This document shows, piece after piece, positions 8,016 to 14,561 of a DNA stretch of 45,748 nt; position 1 is the stretch's first letter, and each line of letters opens with the position of its first letter. A program made the translations under genes and the position numbers. The DNA is taken from positions 1 through 45,748 of the forward strand of contig JAEZLJ010000168.1 of assembly GCA_023415275.1 (NCBI GenBank), read 5' to 3'. The notes under the pieces were generated by a model, which worked only from the letters and a program-made list of their open reading frames with translations, ran no database searches and was not told the origin of the DNA. Origin of the DNA: Bacteroidota bacterium. GTDB lineage: Bacteria; Bacteroidota; Bacteroidia; Chitinophagales; Chitinophagaceae.

Positions 8016-8447
8016 TTAGCTGGAAGCTTTTAGGCTATCCAGAACTTGTGGGGGAACAGCAGTGATCTTTTTGGTGTTATAATCAAAACAGACCATACCG
8101 GTTTTGGCTAGGGCTATCAATTGCTCATTCCCAGCATCAACCACTTTATAGAATATATCAAATCCTGCCCTGGTGAAGTCAGCAGCCGTGACCATAACTT
8201 TTAAAGAACTGCCATAAAATACTTCTGCCTTGTATTCGATTGCCACATCACTCATTATCAGGCTGGTGCCTGCAAAATCGAGTTCTGTGAAGCCGTGCTG
8301 CTTTAGGAACTGAACCCTGGCTTCATGCAGAAGGCTTAAGATAGCGTCATTGCCTACATGCCCACCATAATTCAGATCAGTGATGCGGATAGGAATGATG
8401 GTAGTAAAACTAAAGTTTCCAGGAATTGAAATGCGGATGCGGGCCAT
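8016..8447 (-). CDS. Acyl-CoA thioesterase (hotdog fold, 4HBT)
   Basis: This encodes 143 residues of the YbgC/4HBT thioesterase type. The catalytic segment is visible as IRITDLNYGGHVGNDAILSL, in which the Asp-Leu-Asn-Tyr-Gly-Gly-His motif replaces the D-x-x-G-H pattern, followed by the long hotdog helix with HEARVQFL. It hydrolyses acyl-CoA (or acyl-ACP) to the free acid; chain length is not predictable. Its start lies 9 bases after the stop of the anti-sigma-like gene, so it is the last gene of the five-gene minus-strand operon. Confidence 0.88.
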   Translation of the reverse strand: MARIRISIPGNFSFTTIIPIRITDLNYGGHVGNDAILSLLHEARVQFLKQHGFTELDFAGTSLIMSDVAIEYKAEVFYGSSLKVMVTAADFTRAGFDIFYKVVDAGNEQLIALAKTGMVCFDYNTKKITAVPPQVLDSLKASS

Positions 8448-8456
8448 GGAGGCAAA

Positions 8457-9248
8457 TTACTGGTTTTCCTTAAGGTTACTCAAGATTTCCAGCACCCCGG
8501 TAAAATCAGTATTCATGGAGGTAGATGCCAGTTTTTCCTGGAGTTGCTGCATTTGTTCTTTGCAAAGCAAGTCCTCCTTTACGCAGGTAATGAAATCGAA
8601 TAGCTTTTTGGGAAGCTTCATGGCATTGCCCTCATTGTCGCTGTAAACCATGTATTTGTCAAGGTTGGCTTCTTTTAATACAGTTTCTTTCCGTTCTGCT
8701 TTTTTGGGAATAAAATTGGCTGCCAGCAACACATTACCCAGTTGCAGATCTGGTCTTATCCTATTAGTAATGTTTCTGCTTTCCCGGTGGTAAGCAGTCA
8801 ATGCCGCTACCTGGCCATCGCCGGCATTCTCAACTCTTTGAATAGCTGAAGCAGTATTATTTTGAGGAGGAATTTGTTTAGCATCCGTATCAGCAGGTTG
8901 GGTGGCTGCGGCCCGGGTATCATTGATAGCTGGGGTAGTGGATCTGCTTCCAAGTAGTAAAAAACCTGTTATGGCAAATACTAAAATAGCTGCGGCGGTT
9001 GCATACTGCCAGATTCTCCTTCTTGAATTACTAATAGGGACAACTTTTGCCTGGGAGGTACCATCCAGTAGTGCATTGATCTTTTGCCAGCTATCTGCAG
9101 GAGGAGTGGCTTCATATTGATGAAGCAATTGGGCAAAGCCGGTTGCGGGCGCTTCATCCAAAGCTTTGGCTATAGCTTCCCAGCTGCCGGCAGGGGGTTC
9201 AGGAGCATATTCGGATAATTTCTTTTGAAGCTCTGTACTCATGGTCAT
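8457..9248 (-). CDS. Anti-sigma-factor-like membrane protein
   Basis: This encodes 263 residues. The cytoplasmic N-terminus (1-78) carries two copies of a PPxxSWxxI/xxxLD motif (about 18-31 and 49-62), a feature of Bacteroidota proteins that pair with ECF sigma factors. One transmembrane helix spans about 81-100, followed by a ~160-residue periplasmic part rich in Ala, Thr and Gln with a Lys/Glu-rich end. The ATG overlaps the stop of the sigma gene (ATGA), which implies translational coupling; an ATG two codons later is an alternative start. It most likely holds the sigma factor inactive at the membrane. No zinc-binding HxxxCxxC motif is present, so it is not a ZAS-type anti-sigma. Confidence 0.8.
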   Translation of the reverse strand: MTMSTELQKKLSEYAPEPPAGSWEAIAKALDEAPATGFAQLLHQYEATPPADSWQKINALLDGTSQAKVVPISNSRRRIWQYATAAAILVFAITGFLLLGSRSTTPAINDTRAAATQPADTDAKQIPPQNNTASAIQRVENAGDGQVAALTAYHRESRNITNRIRPDLQLGNVLLAANFIPKKAERKETVLKEANLDKYMVYSDNEGNAMKLPKKLFDFITCVKEDLLCKEQMQQLQEKLASTSMNTDFTGVLEILSNLKENQ

Positions 9249-9814
9249 TGAACTCTTTTTCTTCTTTCTATATATTGCTTCACCATATCCTGTAAAATTT
9301 GTTTGGCCCTGGATAATTGCGATTTGCTGGTGCCTTCGCTGATTCCCAGTGCATCTGCTATTTGCTTATGTGAATAGCCTTCAATTACATACATATTAAA
9401 AACGGTACGGTAGCCGGGAGATAACTGCTGAACCAATTGTATGATGTCCTTTTCTTCCAACTTGTCCAGGACAGAAAGGTATTTTCCTTCCACAGTATCT
9501 TCTTCATATTCAGTGATGGGTTGCAGGTAAATCTTCTTACGATAATGTTCAATGGCTGTATTGACAAAGATCCTGCGTATCCATCCTTCAAAAGAACCAT
9601 CGCCCCGGAAACTGCCTATCTTATTGAATACTTTAATAAAACCTTCCTGTAATACATCTTCAGCTTCTTCTGCGCTTCCGGCATAACGTAAACAAACGCC
9701 ATACATTTTGGAAGCAAATCGCTGATACAGCTCATGCTGCATTTTTCTTTCGCCGCGAATGCATCCCTCAATTAAGTCGCTTTCACTGATCGTATGGTTG
9801 CTTGACTCGCTCAA
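9245..9814 (-). CDS. ECF RNA polymerase sigma factor (sigma-70 family)
   Basis: This encodes 189 residues. Region 2 is about residues 22-90 (LYQRFASKMYGVCLRYAGS, then DVLQEGFIKVFNKI, then the -10-recognition part FEGWIRRIFVNTAIEHYRKK), and region 4 about 125-180 (VFNMYVIEGYSHKQIADALG, then EGTSKSQLSRAKQIL). The start is a TTG at 9814 that overlaps the rdgB stop as TTGA; an in-frame stop lies just upstream and no ATG occurs before residue 25, so TTG is the only start giving a full region 2. It directs RNA polymerase to a small regulon and is paired with the anti-sigma-like gene that overlaps its end. Confidence 0.93.
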   Translation of the reverse strand: MSESSNHTISESDLIEGCIRGERKMQHELYQRFASKMYGVCLRYAGSAEEAEDVLQEGFIKVFNKIGSFRGDGSFEGWIRRIFVNTAIEHYRKKIYLQPITEYEEDTVEGKYLSVLDKLEEKDIIQLVQQLSPGYRTVFNMYVIEGYSHKQIADALGISEGTSKSQLSRAKQILQDMVKQYIERRKRVQ

Positions 9815-10404
9815 TTATTAACCTTTATGCTTATTTGTTTCAAATATGCTACCAACGCTGCCACGGCCTTTCCCCTGTGGCTATAATTATTTTTTTCTTC
9901 CATGCTCATCTCTGCAAAACTTTTATCTGCACCATCGGGAACAAATACCGGGTCGTAGCCAAATCCTTCCACCCCTTTTCTTTCCTCCAGGATCTTTCCT
10001 TCGCAAACTCCTTCAAAATAATGTTCCTGCCCATCCATAATCAGGCAAATGACTGCCCTGAACCTTGCGGAACGATCCTGGATGTGTTCCATTTTTTGTA
10101 GCAGTTTATCAATATTCTTATCAAAGGATCTTCCTTCACCTGCATACCTGGCACTATGCACACCAGGTTCATTATTGAGTGCATATACTTCCAGGCCGGT
10201 GTCGTCGCTAAAGCAATTGCTATGGGTCAATGCATATACAGTTCTTGCTTTTTCTGCAGCATTATCCTGGAGAGTGTCATGAGGTTCTGGAATATCGCCA
10301 TGCACGCCAGCTTCTTTCAGAGTGACGACAGTAAAATCATCCGGAAGAAGTGCTTTGATCTCTTCAGTTTTATGGGTATTGTTGGTAGCAAAAATCAATC
10401 TCAT
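9811..10404 (-). CDS. rdgB: Non-canonical purine NTP pyrophosphatase (RdgB/HAM1)
   Basis: This encodes 197 residues with all HAM1 motifs: FATNNTHKTEEI at the N-terminus (nucleotide-binding TxNxxK), FSDDTGLEV (Mg-binding acids), GVHSARYAG, GFGYDPVFVP and the closing SHRGKA. The enzyme hydrolyses dITP, ITP and XTP to monophosphates and pyrophosphate, keeping deaminated purines out of nucleic acids. The stop overlaps the TTG start of the sigma gene, and the gene before it ends nine bases upstream, so it is in the middle of a tight operon. Length is normal for the family. Confidence 0.95.
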   Translation of the reverse strand: MRLIFATNNTHKTEEIKALLPDDFTVVTLKEAGVHGDIPEPHDTLQDNAAEKARTVYALTHSNCFSDDTGLEVYALNNEPGVHSARYAGEGRSFDKNIDKLLQKMEHIQDRSARFRAVICLIMDGQEHYFEGVCEGKILEERKGVEGFGYDPVFVPDGADKSFAEMSMEEKNNYSHRGKAVAALVAYLKQISIKVNN

Positions 10405-10413
10405 GCGCAGGTG

Positions 10414-10905
10414 TTATATGCCAAAAAGAGTTTTTAAACAGTTCCAAAGCTTTAGTTTCAATGCTTTATCTGCTTCCAGTTCCTGCAATGTAGGACTAAA
10501 TAAATAGGTTTTGCCATTGAAGCGCTGGATCTGGAATTGGGGGAAATTGATTGGAAGATCAATGGCCAGGGGGTCCATTCCGAAGAGAATGAAAATATTA
10601 GATTCTATGGTGTGCAGGCTTTCTTCCATCCTGTTAAGAGGTATGGAATGAATATTTACAATGGCCACATCGGCCAGGCTAAGCTTGCAGGCAGAAAGAA
10701 TATTGGTTAAAAAGGTTAATTCATTGTCAGGAAGATAGGGTAGAGAAGCGTTATCGATCAACAGGGCTATATGTTTATTGTTTTTCCCCAAATATTTAAG
10801 AGGCCCTGACTCAGGCACAGAGGTTGTGCTATGTGATTGAATAAGAACGTCGTGGTACAGATCTGTTAATAAATGGGAGTTCAGTTTTATTTGATTCAGG
10901 CTCAT
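10414..10905 (-). CDS. Conserved-looking protein, unknown function, first gene of the rdgB operon
   Basis: This encodes 163 residues without a signal peptide or membrane segment. It is rich in Leu and Asn, with an alternating beta/alpha pattern in the middle (IALLIDNAS, VAIVNIHS, IFILFGMDPL) and a C-terminal stretch ending KLKLWNCLKTLF. No family was recognised. The end resembles in outline the closing helix of DNA polymerase III psi-like (HolD) proteins, but the likeness is weak and is not used as the call. It starts the operon that continues with rdgB, and the divergent ilvE start lies 65 bases away, so the two share a promoter region. Confidence 0.75.
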   Translation of the reverse strand: MSLNQIKLNSHLLTDLYHDVLIQSHSTTSVPESGPLKYLGKNNKHIALLIDNASLPYLPDNELTFLTNILSACKLSLADVAIVNIHSIPLNRMEESLHTIESNIFILFGMDPLAIDLPINFPQFQIQRFNGKTYLFSPTLQELEADKALKLKLWNCLKTLFGI

Positions 10906-10970
10906 GTTAACTTTAATCAGGTTTTAATGTACCCTTTTTTTGTTTCTTTGCTGCGCTAAATTAATTTATT

Positions 10971-12035
10971 ATGATTGCTACTATGGATATTGCTACAACA
11001 AAGGTGGAAAGAAGTAAGCTTCAGGACCTTACCCTGGAAAATATTCCATTTGGAAAGTATTTCAGTGACCACATGCTGGAGGCCGATTATGAAAACGGTG
11101 AGTGGAAGAATATTGAGATCAAGCCTTATCAGCCATTGTTATTAAGTCCTTCCCTGGCCGCATTACATTATGGACAGGCCATTTTTGAAGGTATCAAAGC
11201 TTACAGGGGAGAAGATGGAGAGGCTTATATATTCAGACCACAGGATAACTATCGAAGGTTCAATATCTCGGCAGAAAGAATGCAAATGCCGGAAGTACCG
11301 GAAGAGCTGTTCATTGATGGGATGAAGCAATTGATAGCGTTGGATAAGAAATGGATTCCTGCCATGAAGGATCATTCTTTATATATACGTCCATTTATGT
11401 TCTCTTCGGATGAGATGATTGGAGTAAGACCTTCAGAGAACTATAAATTCATTATCCTGTTAAGCCCAAGCGGTCCTTATTATAATGCGCCGATCCGAAT
11501 ATATGTAGAAGAGCAATATGTACGTGCGGTGCCCGGCGGGGTAGGCTATGCCAAGGCAGCCGGAAACTATGGAGCCTCTATGTATGCCACCGCCCAGGCC
11601 AAAAAGAAGGGCTATGACCAGGTGCTTTGGACAGATCCTTTTGAACACAAGTATGTGCAGGAGATAGGTACTATGAACGTGGTTTTCATCATTGGCAATA
11701 AGGCCATCACCCCAGACCTGGGATCAGGTACCATCCTGGCTGGTGTTACCAGGGACAGTGTGCTGACCCTGCTGAAAGAAGCCGGATTCACCGTAGAAGA
11801 AAGAGACCTTGGTATAGATGAGATCATGGAAGCCTATAAAGCGGGTACCTTACATGAGGTGTTTGGAACCGGTACAGCGGCTACTATTACTTATATTAAA
11901 GAACTGAGGTATAAGGATTACGTAATGCATTTTGATACTGATCAATGGAAAACAGCACCAACCATCAAAAATTGGCTCACAGATATAAGAGAGGGTAGAA
12001 GGGAAGATAAGTATGGCTGGATGGTAAAAGTGTAA
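10971..12035 (+). CDS. ilvE: Branched-chain amino acid aminotransferase
   Basis: This encodes 354 residues of the class IV PLP fold. The N-terminal domain has LHYGQAIFEGIKAYRG, and the PLP lysine is Lys195 in GYAKAAGNYGAS. EIGTMNVVFI, the GT pair in SGTILAGVTRDSVL and the GTGTAATI cofactor-phosphate loop near the end all match long BCAT enzymes. It moves the amino group between glutamate and the 2-oxo acids of Leu, Ile and Val, the last step of their synthesis and first of their breakdown. An ATG four codons later (10983) is an alternative start. A terminator follows at 12066. Confidence 0.95.
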   Translation: MIATMDIATTKVERSKLQDLTLENIPFGKYFSDHMLEADYENGEWKNIEIKPYQPLLLSPSLAALHYGQAIFEGIKAYRGEDGEAYIFRPQDNYRRFNISAERMQMPEVPEELFIDGMKQLIALDKKWIPAMKDHSLYIRPFMFSSDEMIGVRPSENYKFIILLSPSGPYYNAPIRIYVEEQYVRAVPGGVGYAKAAGNYGASMYATAQAKKKGYDQVLWTDPFEHKYVQEIGTMNVVFIIGNKAITPDLGSGTILAGVTRDSVLTLLKEAGFTVEERDLGIDEIMEAYKAGTLHEVFGTGTAATITYIKELRYKDYVMHFDTDQWKTAPTIKNWLTDIREGRREDKYGWMVKV

Positions 12036-12065
12036 CGAACTGGTTTATTAATCAATATTTTACGA

Positions 12066-12100
12066 GATAAAGCCTTCTAAATGGAGGCTTTATCCGTTTT
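12066..12100 (+). terminator. Intrinsic terminator after ilvE
   Basis: GATAAAGCCT (12066-12075) pairs with AGGCTTTATC (12085-12094) around a nine-base loop, followed by CGTTTTT. It separates ilvE from the ribosomal protein genes. Confidence 0.8.
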
Positions 12101-12133
12101 TAGGAAAGTTTTTTACAATTTAAATTTTCAAAT

Positions 12134-12165
12134 TTTGGTTATTCACCCCCAGGTCTTTACCTTTG
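12134..12165 (+). promoter_or_regulatory. Bacteroidota-type promoter of rpsL-rpsG
   Basis: TTTG at 12134-12137 and TACCTTTG at 12158-12165 with a 20-base spacer fit the Bacteroidota -33/-7 consensus (TTTG and TAnnTTTG). Transcription would begin near 12172, giving a leader of under 20 bases. The same arrangement, with the same spacing, precedes rpsJ. Confidence 0.85.
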
Positions 12166-12189
12166 CCGTCCAAAATTTAAAGGTTCGTA

Positions 12190-12588
12190 ATGCCTACTAT
12201 TCAGCAATTAGTTCGTAAAGGAAGAGAGATCATTCGTGCAAAAAGCAAGTCAAGGGCTTTAGACAGCTGTCCTCAGCGTCGTGGTGTTTGTACCCGTGTA
12301 TACACTACCACTCCTAAGAAGCCTAACTCTGCGCTTCGTAAAGTAGCCAAGGTTCGTTTGACCAATAAAGTTGAGGTGATCGCTTACATTCCAGGTGAAG
12401 GTCATAATTTACAGGAACACTCTATCGTATTGATCCGTGGCGGTCGTGTTAAGGATCTGCCAGGTGTACGTTACCATATTGTACGTGGTTCATTGGATAC
12501 TGCCGGTGTTAAAGACCGTAAGCAGAGCCGTTCCAAGTATGGTACTAAGAGGGAAAAAGCCGGCGCCAAACCAGCAGGTAAAAAGTAA
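12190..12588 (+). CDS. rpsL: 30S ribosomal protein S12
   Basis: This encodes 132 residues; the decoding-centre loops of S12 are intact (KKPNSALRKVAKVRLTN and the PGEGHNLQEHS loop), and the C-terminus is the usual Lys/Arg-rich tail. It takes part in codon recognition in the 30S A site and is the classical site of streptomycin resistance mutations; the loop here has the ordinary Lys at the KPNSA position. It is the first gene of a two-gene unit with rpsG, behind a strong promoter. Confidence 0.98.
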   Translation: MPTIQQLVRKGREIIRAKSKSRALDSCPQRRGVCTRVYTTTPKKPNSALRKVAKVRLTNKVEVIAYIPGEGHNLQEHSIVLIRGGRVKDLPGVRYHIVRGSLDTAGVKDRKQSRSKYGTKREKAGAKPAGKK

Positions 12589-12673
12589 TAATTAAATAAA
12601 CGACTGCAGCACAGAGTAAAGTTTTAATACTTGAAGACATTCTGCCGCTGTGGTGCCTTAAAAATTAAATTTC

Positions 12674-13141
12674 ATGCGGAAAGCACAAGCAAAAAAACTT
12701 CCATTAGCACCAGATCCTCGTTTTAACGATAAACTGGTTACCCGTTTTGTAAACAATATTATGTGGCAGGGCAAAAAAAGCGTTGCTTACGATATTTTCT
12801 ATGATGCGATTGATAAAGTGGCCAAGCAAACAGGAGAAGATGGATACGAGATTTGGAAAAGAGCTTTATCCAATGTAACACCTGCAGTAGAAGTACGTAG
12901 CCGTCGTATAGGTGGTGCCACTTTCCAGATTCCTTCTGAGGTTCGTGCCGACAGGAAGATCTCATTGAGCATGAAATGGCTGATCCGCTACAGCCGTGAA
13001 AGAAATGGCCGCAGCATGGCAGACAAATTAGCCAATGAAATTGTAGCTGCTGCAAAAGGTGAAGGTGCTGCTTTCAAAAAGAAGGAGGACACTCACCGTA
13101 TGGCTGAAGCCAACAAGGCATTCGCCCACTTTAAAGTATAA
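12674..13141 (+). CDS. rpsG: 30S ribosomal protein S7
   Basis: This encodes 155 residues, normal length for S7, with RKAQAKKLPLAPDPRFNDKL at the start, the RSRRIGGATFQIP loop and the closing HRMAEANKAFAHFKV helix. S7 starts assembly of the 30S head and contacts tRNA in the E site. It lies 85 bases after rpsL and is followed by a strong terminator, so in this genome fusA is not read through from here. Confidence 0.98.
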   Translation: MRKAQAKKLPLAPDPRFNDKLVTRFVNNIMWQGKKSVAYDIFYDAIDKVAKQTGEDGYEIWKRALSNVTPAVEVRSRRIGGATFQIPSEVRADRKISLSMKWLIRYSRERNGRSMADKLANEIVAAAKGEGAAFKKKEDTHRMAEANKAFAHFKV

Positions 13142-13162
13142 TTATCAACGCTTTAATTATAA

Positions 13163-13195
13163 AAAAAACCATCACCTGTAAAGTGATGGTTTTTT
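13163..13195. terminator. Bidirectional terminator between rpsG and the histone-like gene
   Basis: AAAAAACCATCAC (13163-13175) pairs with GTGATGGTTTTTT (13183-13195) around CTGTAAA. With A and T tracts on both outer sides it can end rpsG on the plus strand and the minus-strand gene at 13213-14187. Confidence 0.9.
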
Positions 13196-13212
13196 ATTTG
13201 GTATCTATTTAA

Positions 13213-14187
13213 TTATACGTTGTCACTGCCTTCCATGGATGAACCACCGGCAATACCACTATCGAATACATCAGTAGGTGTAGTTACCGCCTCAGGAGTT
13301 TGAGTTCCTGTGTTGATGTCAGAGCCCTGGTATTGACCAGAAGACATATTGCTGTTGGAAGTGGTGCCGGTGCTGCGGCTCCTGCTTTTGCTGCCACGAG
13401 ATGATGATCCACCTTTGCTGGCTACTTTGGTCCTGGTGCTTTTGCTGGCTGAAGCTAAGCCCCTGGATGAAGAACCCCCACGGCTGGAAGATGAACTGCC
13501 CTTGCTGGCAGAAGAGCCCCCACGGCTGGCTGAAGACCTGCTGGCTGATGAGCCACCTTTAGAAGCTGCACTGCTTCTGCTGGCTGATGATCCACCCCTG
13601 CTGGAAGATGATCCGCTGCGGCTGGAAGAAGAACCTCCTCTGCTGGCAGAACTACGTGATGAAGAGCTTTTAGAAGAAGCACCTGATCTGCTGCTGGAAG
13701 ATCCGCTCCTGGAGGAAGAACCTCCACGGCTGGAAGATGATCCTCCGCGGCTTGATGATGACCCCCCACGGTTAGATGACGATCCTCCGCGATTAGAAGA
13801 TGAACCACTGCGGCTGGATGACCCACCACGTGAAGACGAAGAAGATTTTTTAGCAGCACTGCTGGATCCGCCACGGCTGGCTGAAGACCTTGAAGCTGTT
13901 TTTTTAGCGGCTGCTTTTTTAGGAGCTGCCTTTTTTGATGCCGTTTTTTTAGCAGCTGCTTTTTTGGGTGCTGCTTTTTTAGATGCTCCGCCCCTGGAAC
14001 TAGAGGATTTGGAAGCAGATTTAGAGGATGTTCCACGACCAGAAGAAGAGCCACCTCTTGAAGATGAGCTGCTACGGCTGGCTGATTTGGATGCTCCTTT
14101 TTTGGAGGCGCTTTTTGAAGAAGATCTGCCGCCAGCGCTTTTGCTCGCCGATTTTTTAGGTGCGGCCTTCTTGGTTGATTTTGCCAT
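13213..14187 (-). CDS. Histone H1-like Lys/Ser/Arg/Gly-rich low-complexity protein
   Basis: This encodes 324 residues of extreme composition. Residues 1-100 are Lys/Ala/Ser-rich with KKAAPKKAAAKKTASKKAAP-type repeats like eukaryotic H1 tails and bacterial Hc1/AlgP proteins. The middle (about 100-270) is built from degenerate units of the form RGGSSSS or SRGGSSAS. The last ~45 residues lose the basic repeats and become acidic and Thr/Ser/Gly-rich. A DNA- or RNA-binding, disordered, chromatin- or polysome-associated protein is likely, but no fold is visible. It is on the opposite strand between rpsG and fusA, a place where these genes are usually contiguous. Codon use is forced by the composition, so transfer cannot be judged. 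Confidence 0.8.
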   Translation of the reverse strand: MAKSTKKAAPKKSASKSAGGRSSSKSASKKGASKSASRSSSSSRGGSSSGRGTSSKSASKSSSSRGGASKKAAPKKAAAKKTASKKAAPKKAAAKKTASRSSASRGGSSSAAKKSSSSSRGGSSSRSGSSSNRGGSSSNRGGSSSSRGGSSSSRGGSSSRSGSSSSRSGASSKSSSSRSSASRGGSSSSRSGSSSSRGGSSASRSSAASKGGSSASRSSASRGGSSASKGSSSSSRGGSSSRGLASASKSTRTKVASKGGSSSRGSKSRSRSTGTTSNSNMSSGQYQGSDINTGTQTPEAVTTPTDVFDSGIAGGSSMEGSDNV

Positions 14188-14561
14188 TGTTGATAGGATT
14201 TAATGAGAGTTAATAAAATTTATGTTTTGAAATTACGAATCATTATATGAATTGCAAAAATTATGCATAAGGAAGAACGTTACTAACGGGGCAATGAATC
14301 AGCATTTTCATGCATTCATTTAACAAACATTGTTGCAGCAATTGCATGAAATGCAATGGATTTCCCTACCTTTGCACACTCAATTTTTCAGTTTGGCGTA
14401 ATCTGTGTGCGGGAATTGTCTGAAACGTTGACGGATAGCGGGTAAGCAGGAATCAGTGCAGGAGTGGAGAAGAAGGAATTGCTGTTTACTTGAATACTTT
14501 AAAATGCCGCAAGGGATCATTAGGCGGAAATTAATTTGTACAATATTCAACTTTAATAATC
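14188..14561. other. fusA upstream region and long leader
   Basis: This 374-base stretch separates the divergent histone-like gene and fusA. It holds the fusA promoter and palindrome (14341-14374), then about 180 bases of untranslated leader with no frame that looks like a gene. The leader is rich in G in its first part and A/T-rich just before the start codon. No known riboswitch was recognised. Confidence 0.5.
14341..14374 (+). promoter_or_regulatory. fusA promoter with an overlapping palindrome
   Basis: TACCTTTG at 14367-14374 is a good -7 element; a TTG at 14342-14344 would be the -33 element with a 22-base spacer, slightly long. The perfect inverted repeat ATTGCAT-GAA-ATGCAAT (14341-14357) covers the -33 element and part of the spacer and could be an operator. 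Transcription would start near 14381, leaving a leader of about 180 bases before fusA. Confidence 0.65.

Noticed and set aside
10414..10905. DNA polymerase III psi subunit (HolD)
   Set aside because: Only a loose likeness of the last helix; not enough to assign a function.
13349..14203. 284-codon open frame opposite the histone-like gene, rich in Leu, Glu, Asp and Pro
   Set aside because: It is the complement of a Ser/Lys/Arg repeat sequence, which leaves few stops on the other strand; its composition is explained by the repeat, and no family or leader supports it.
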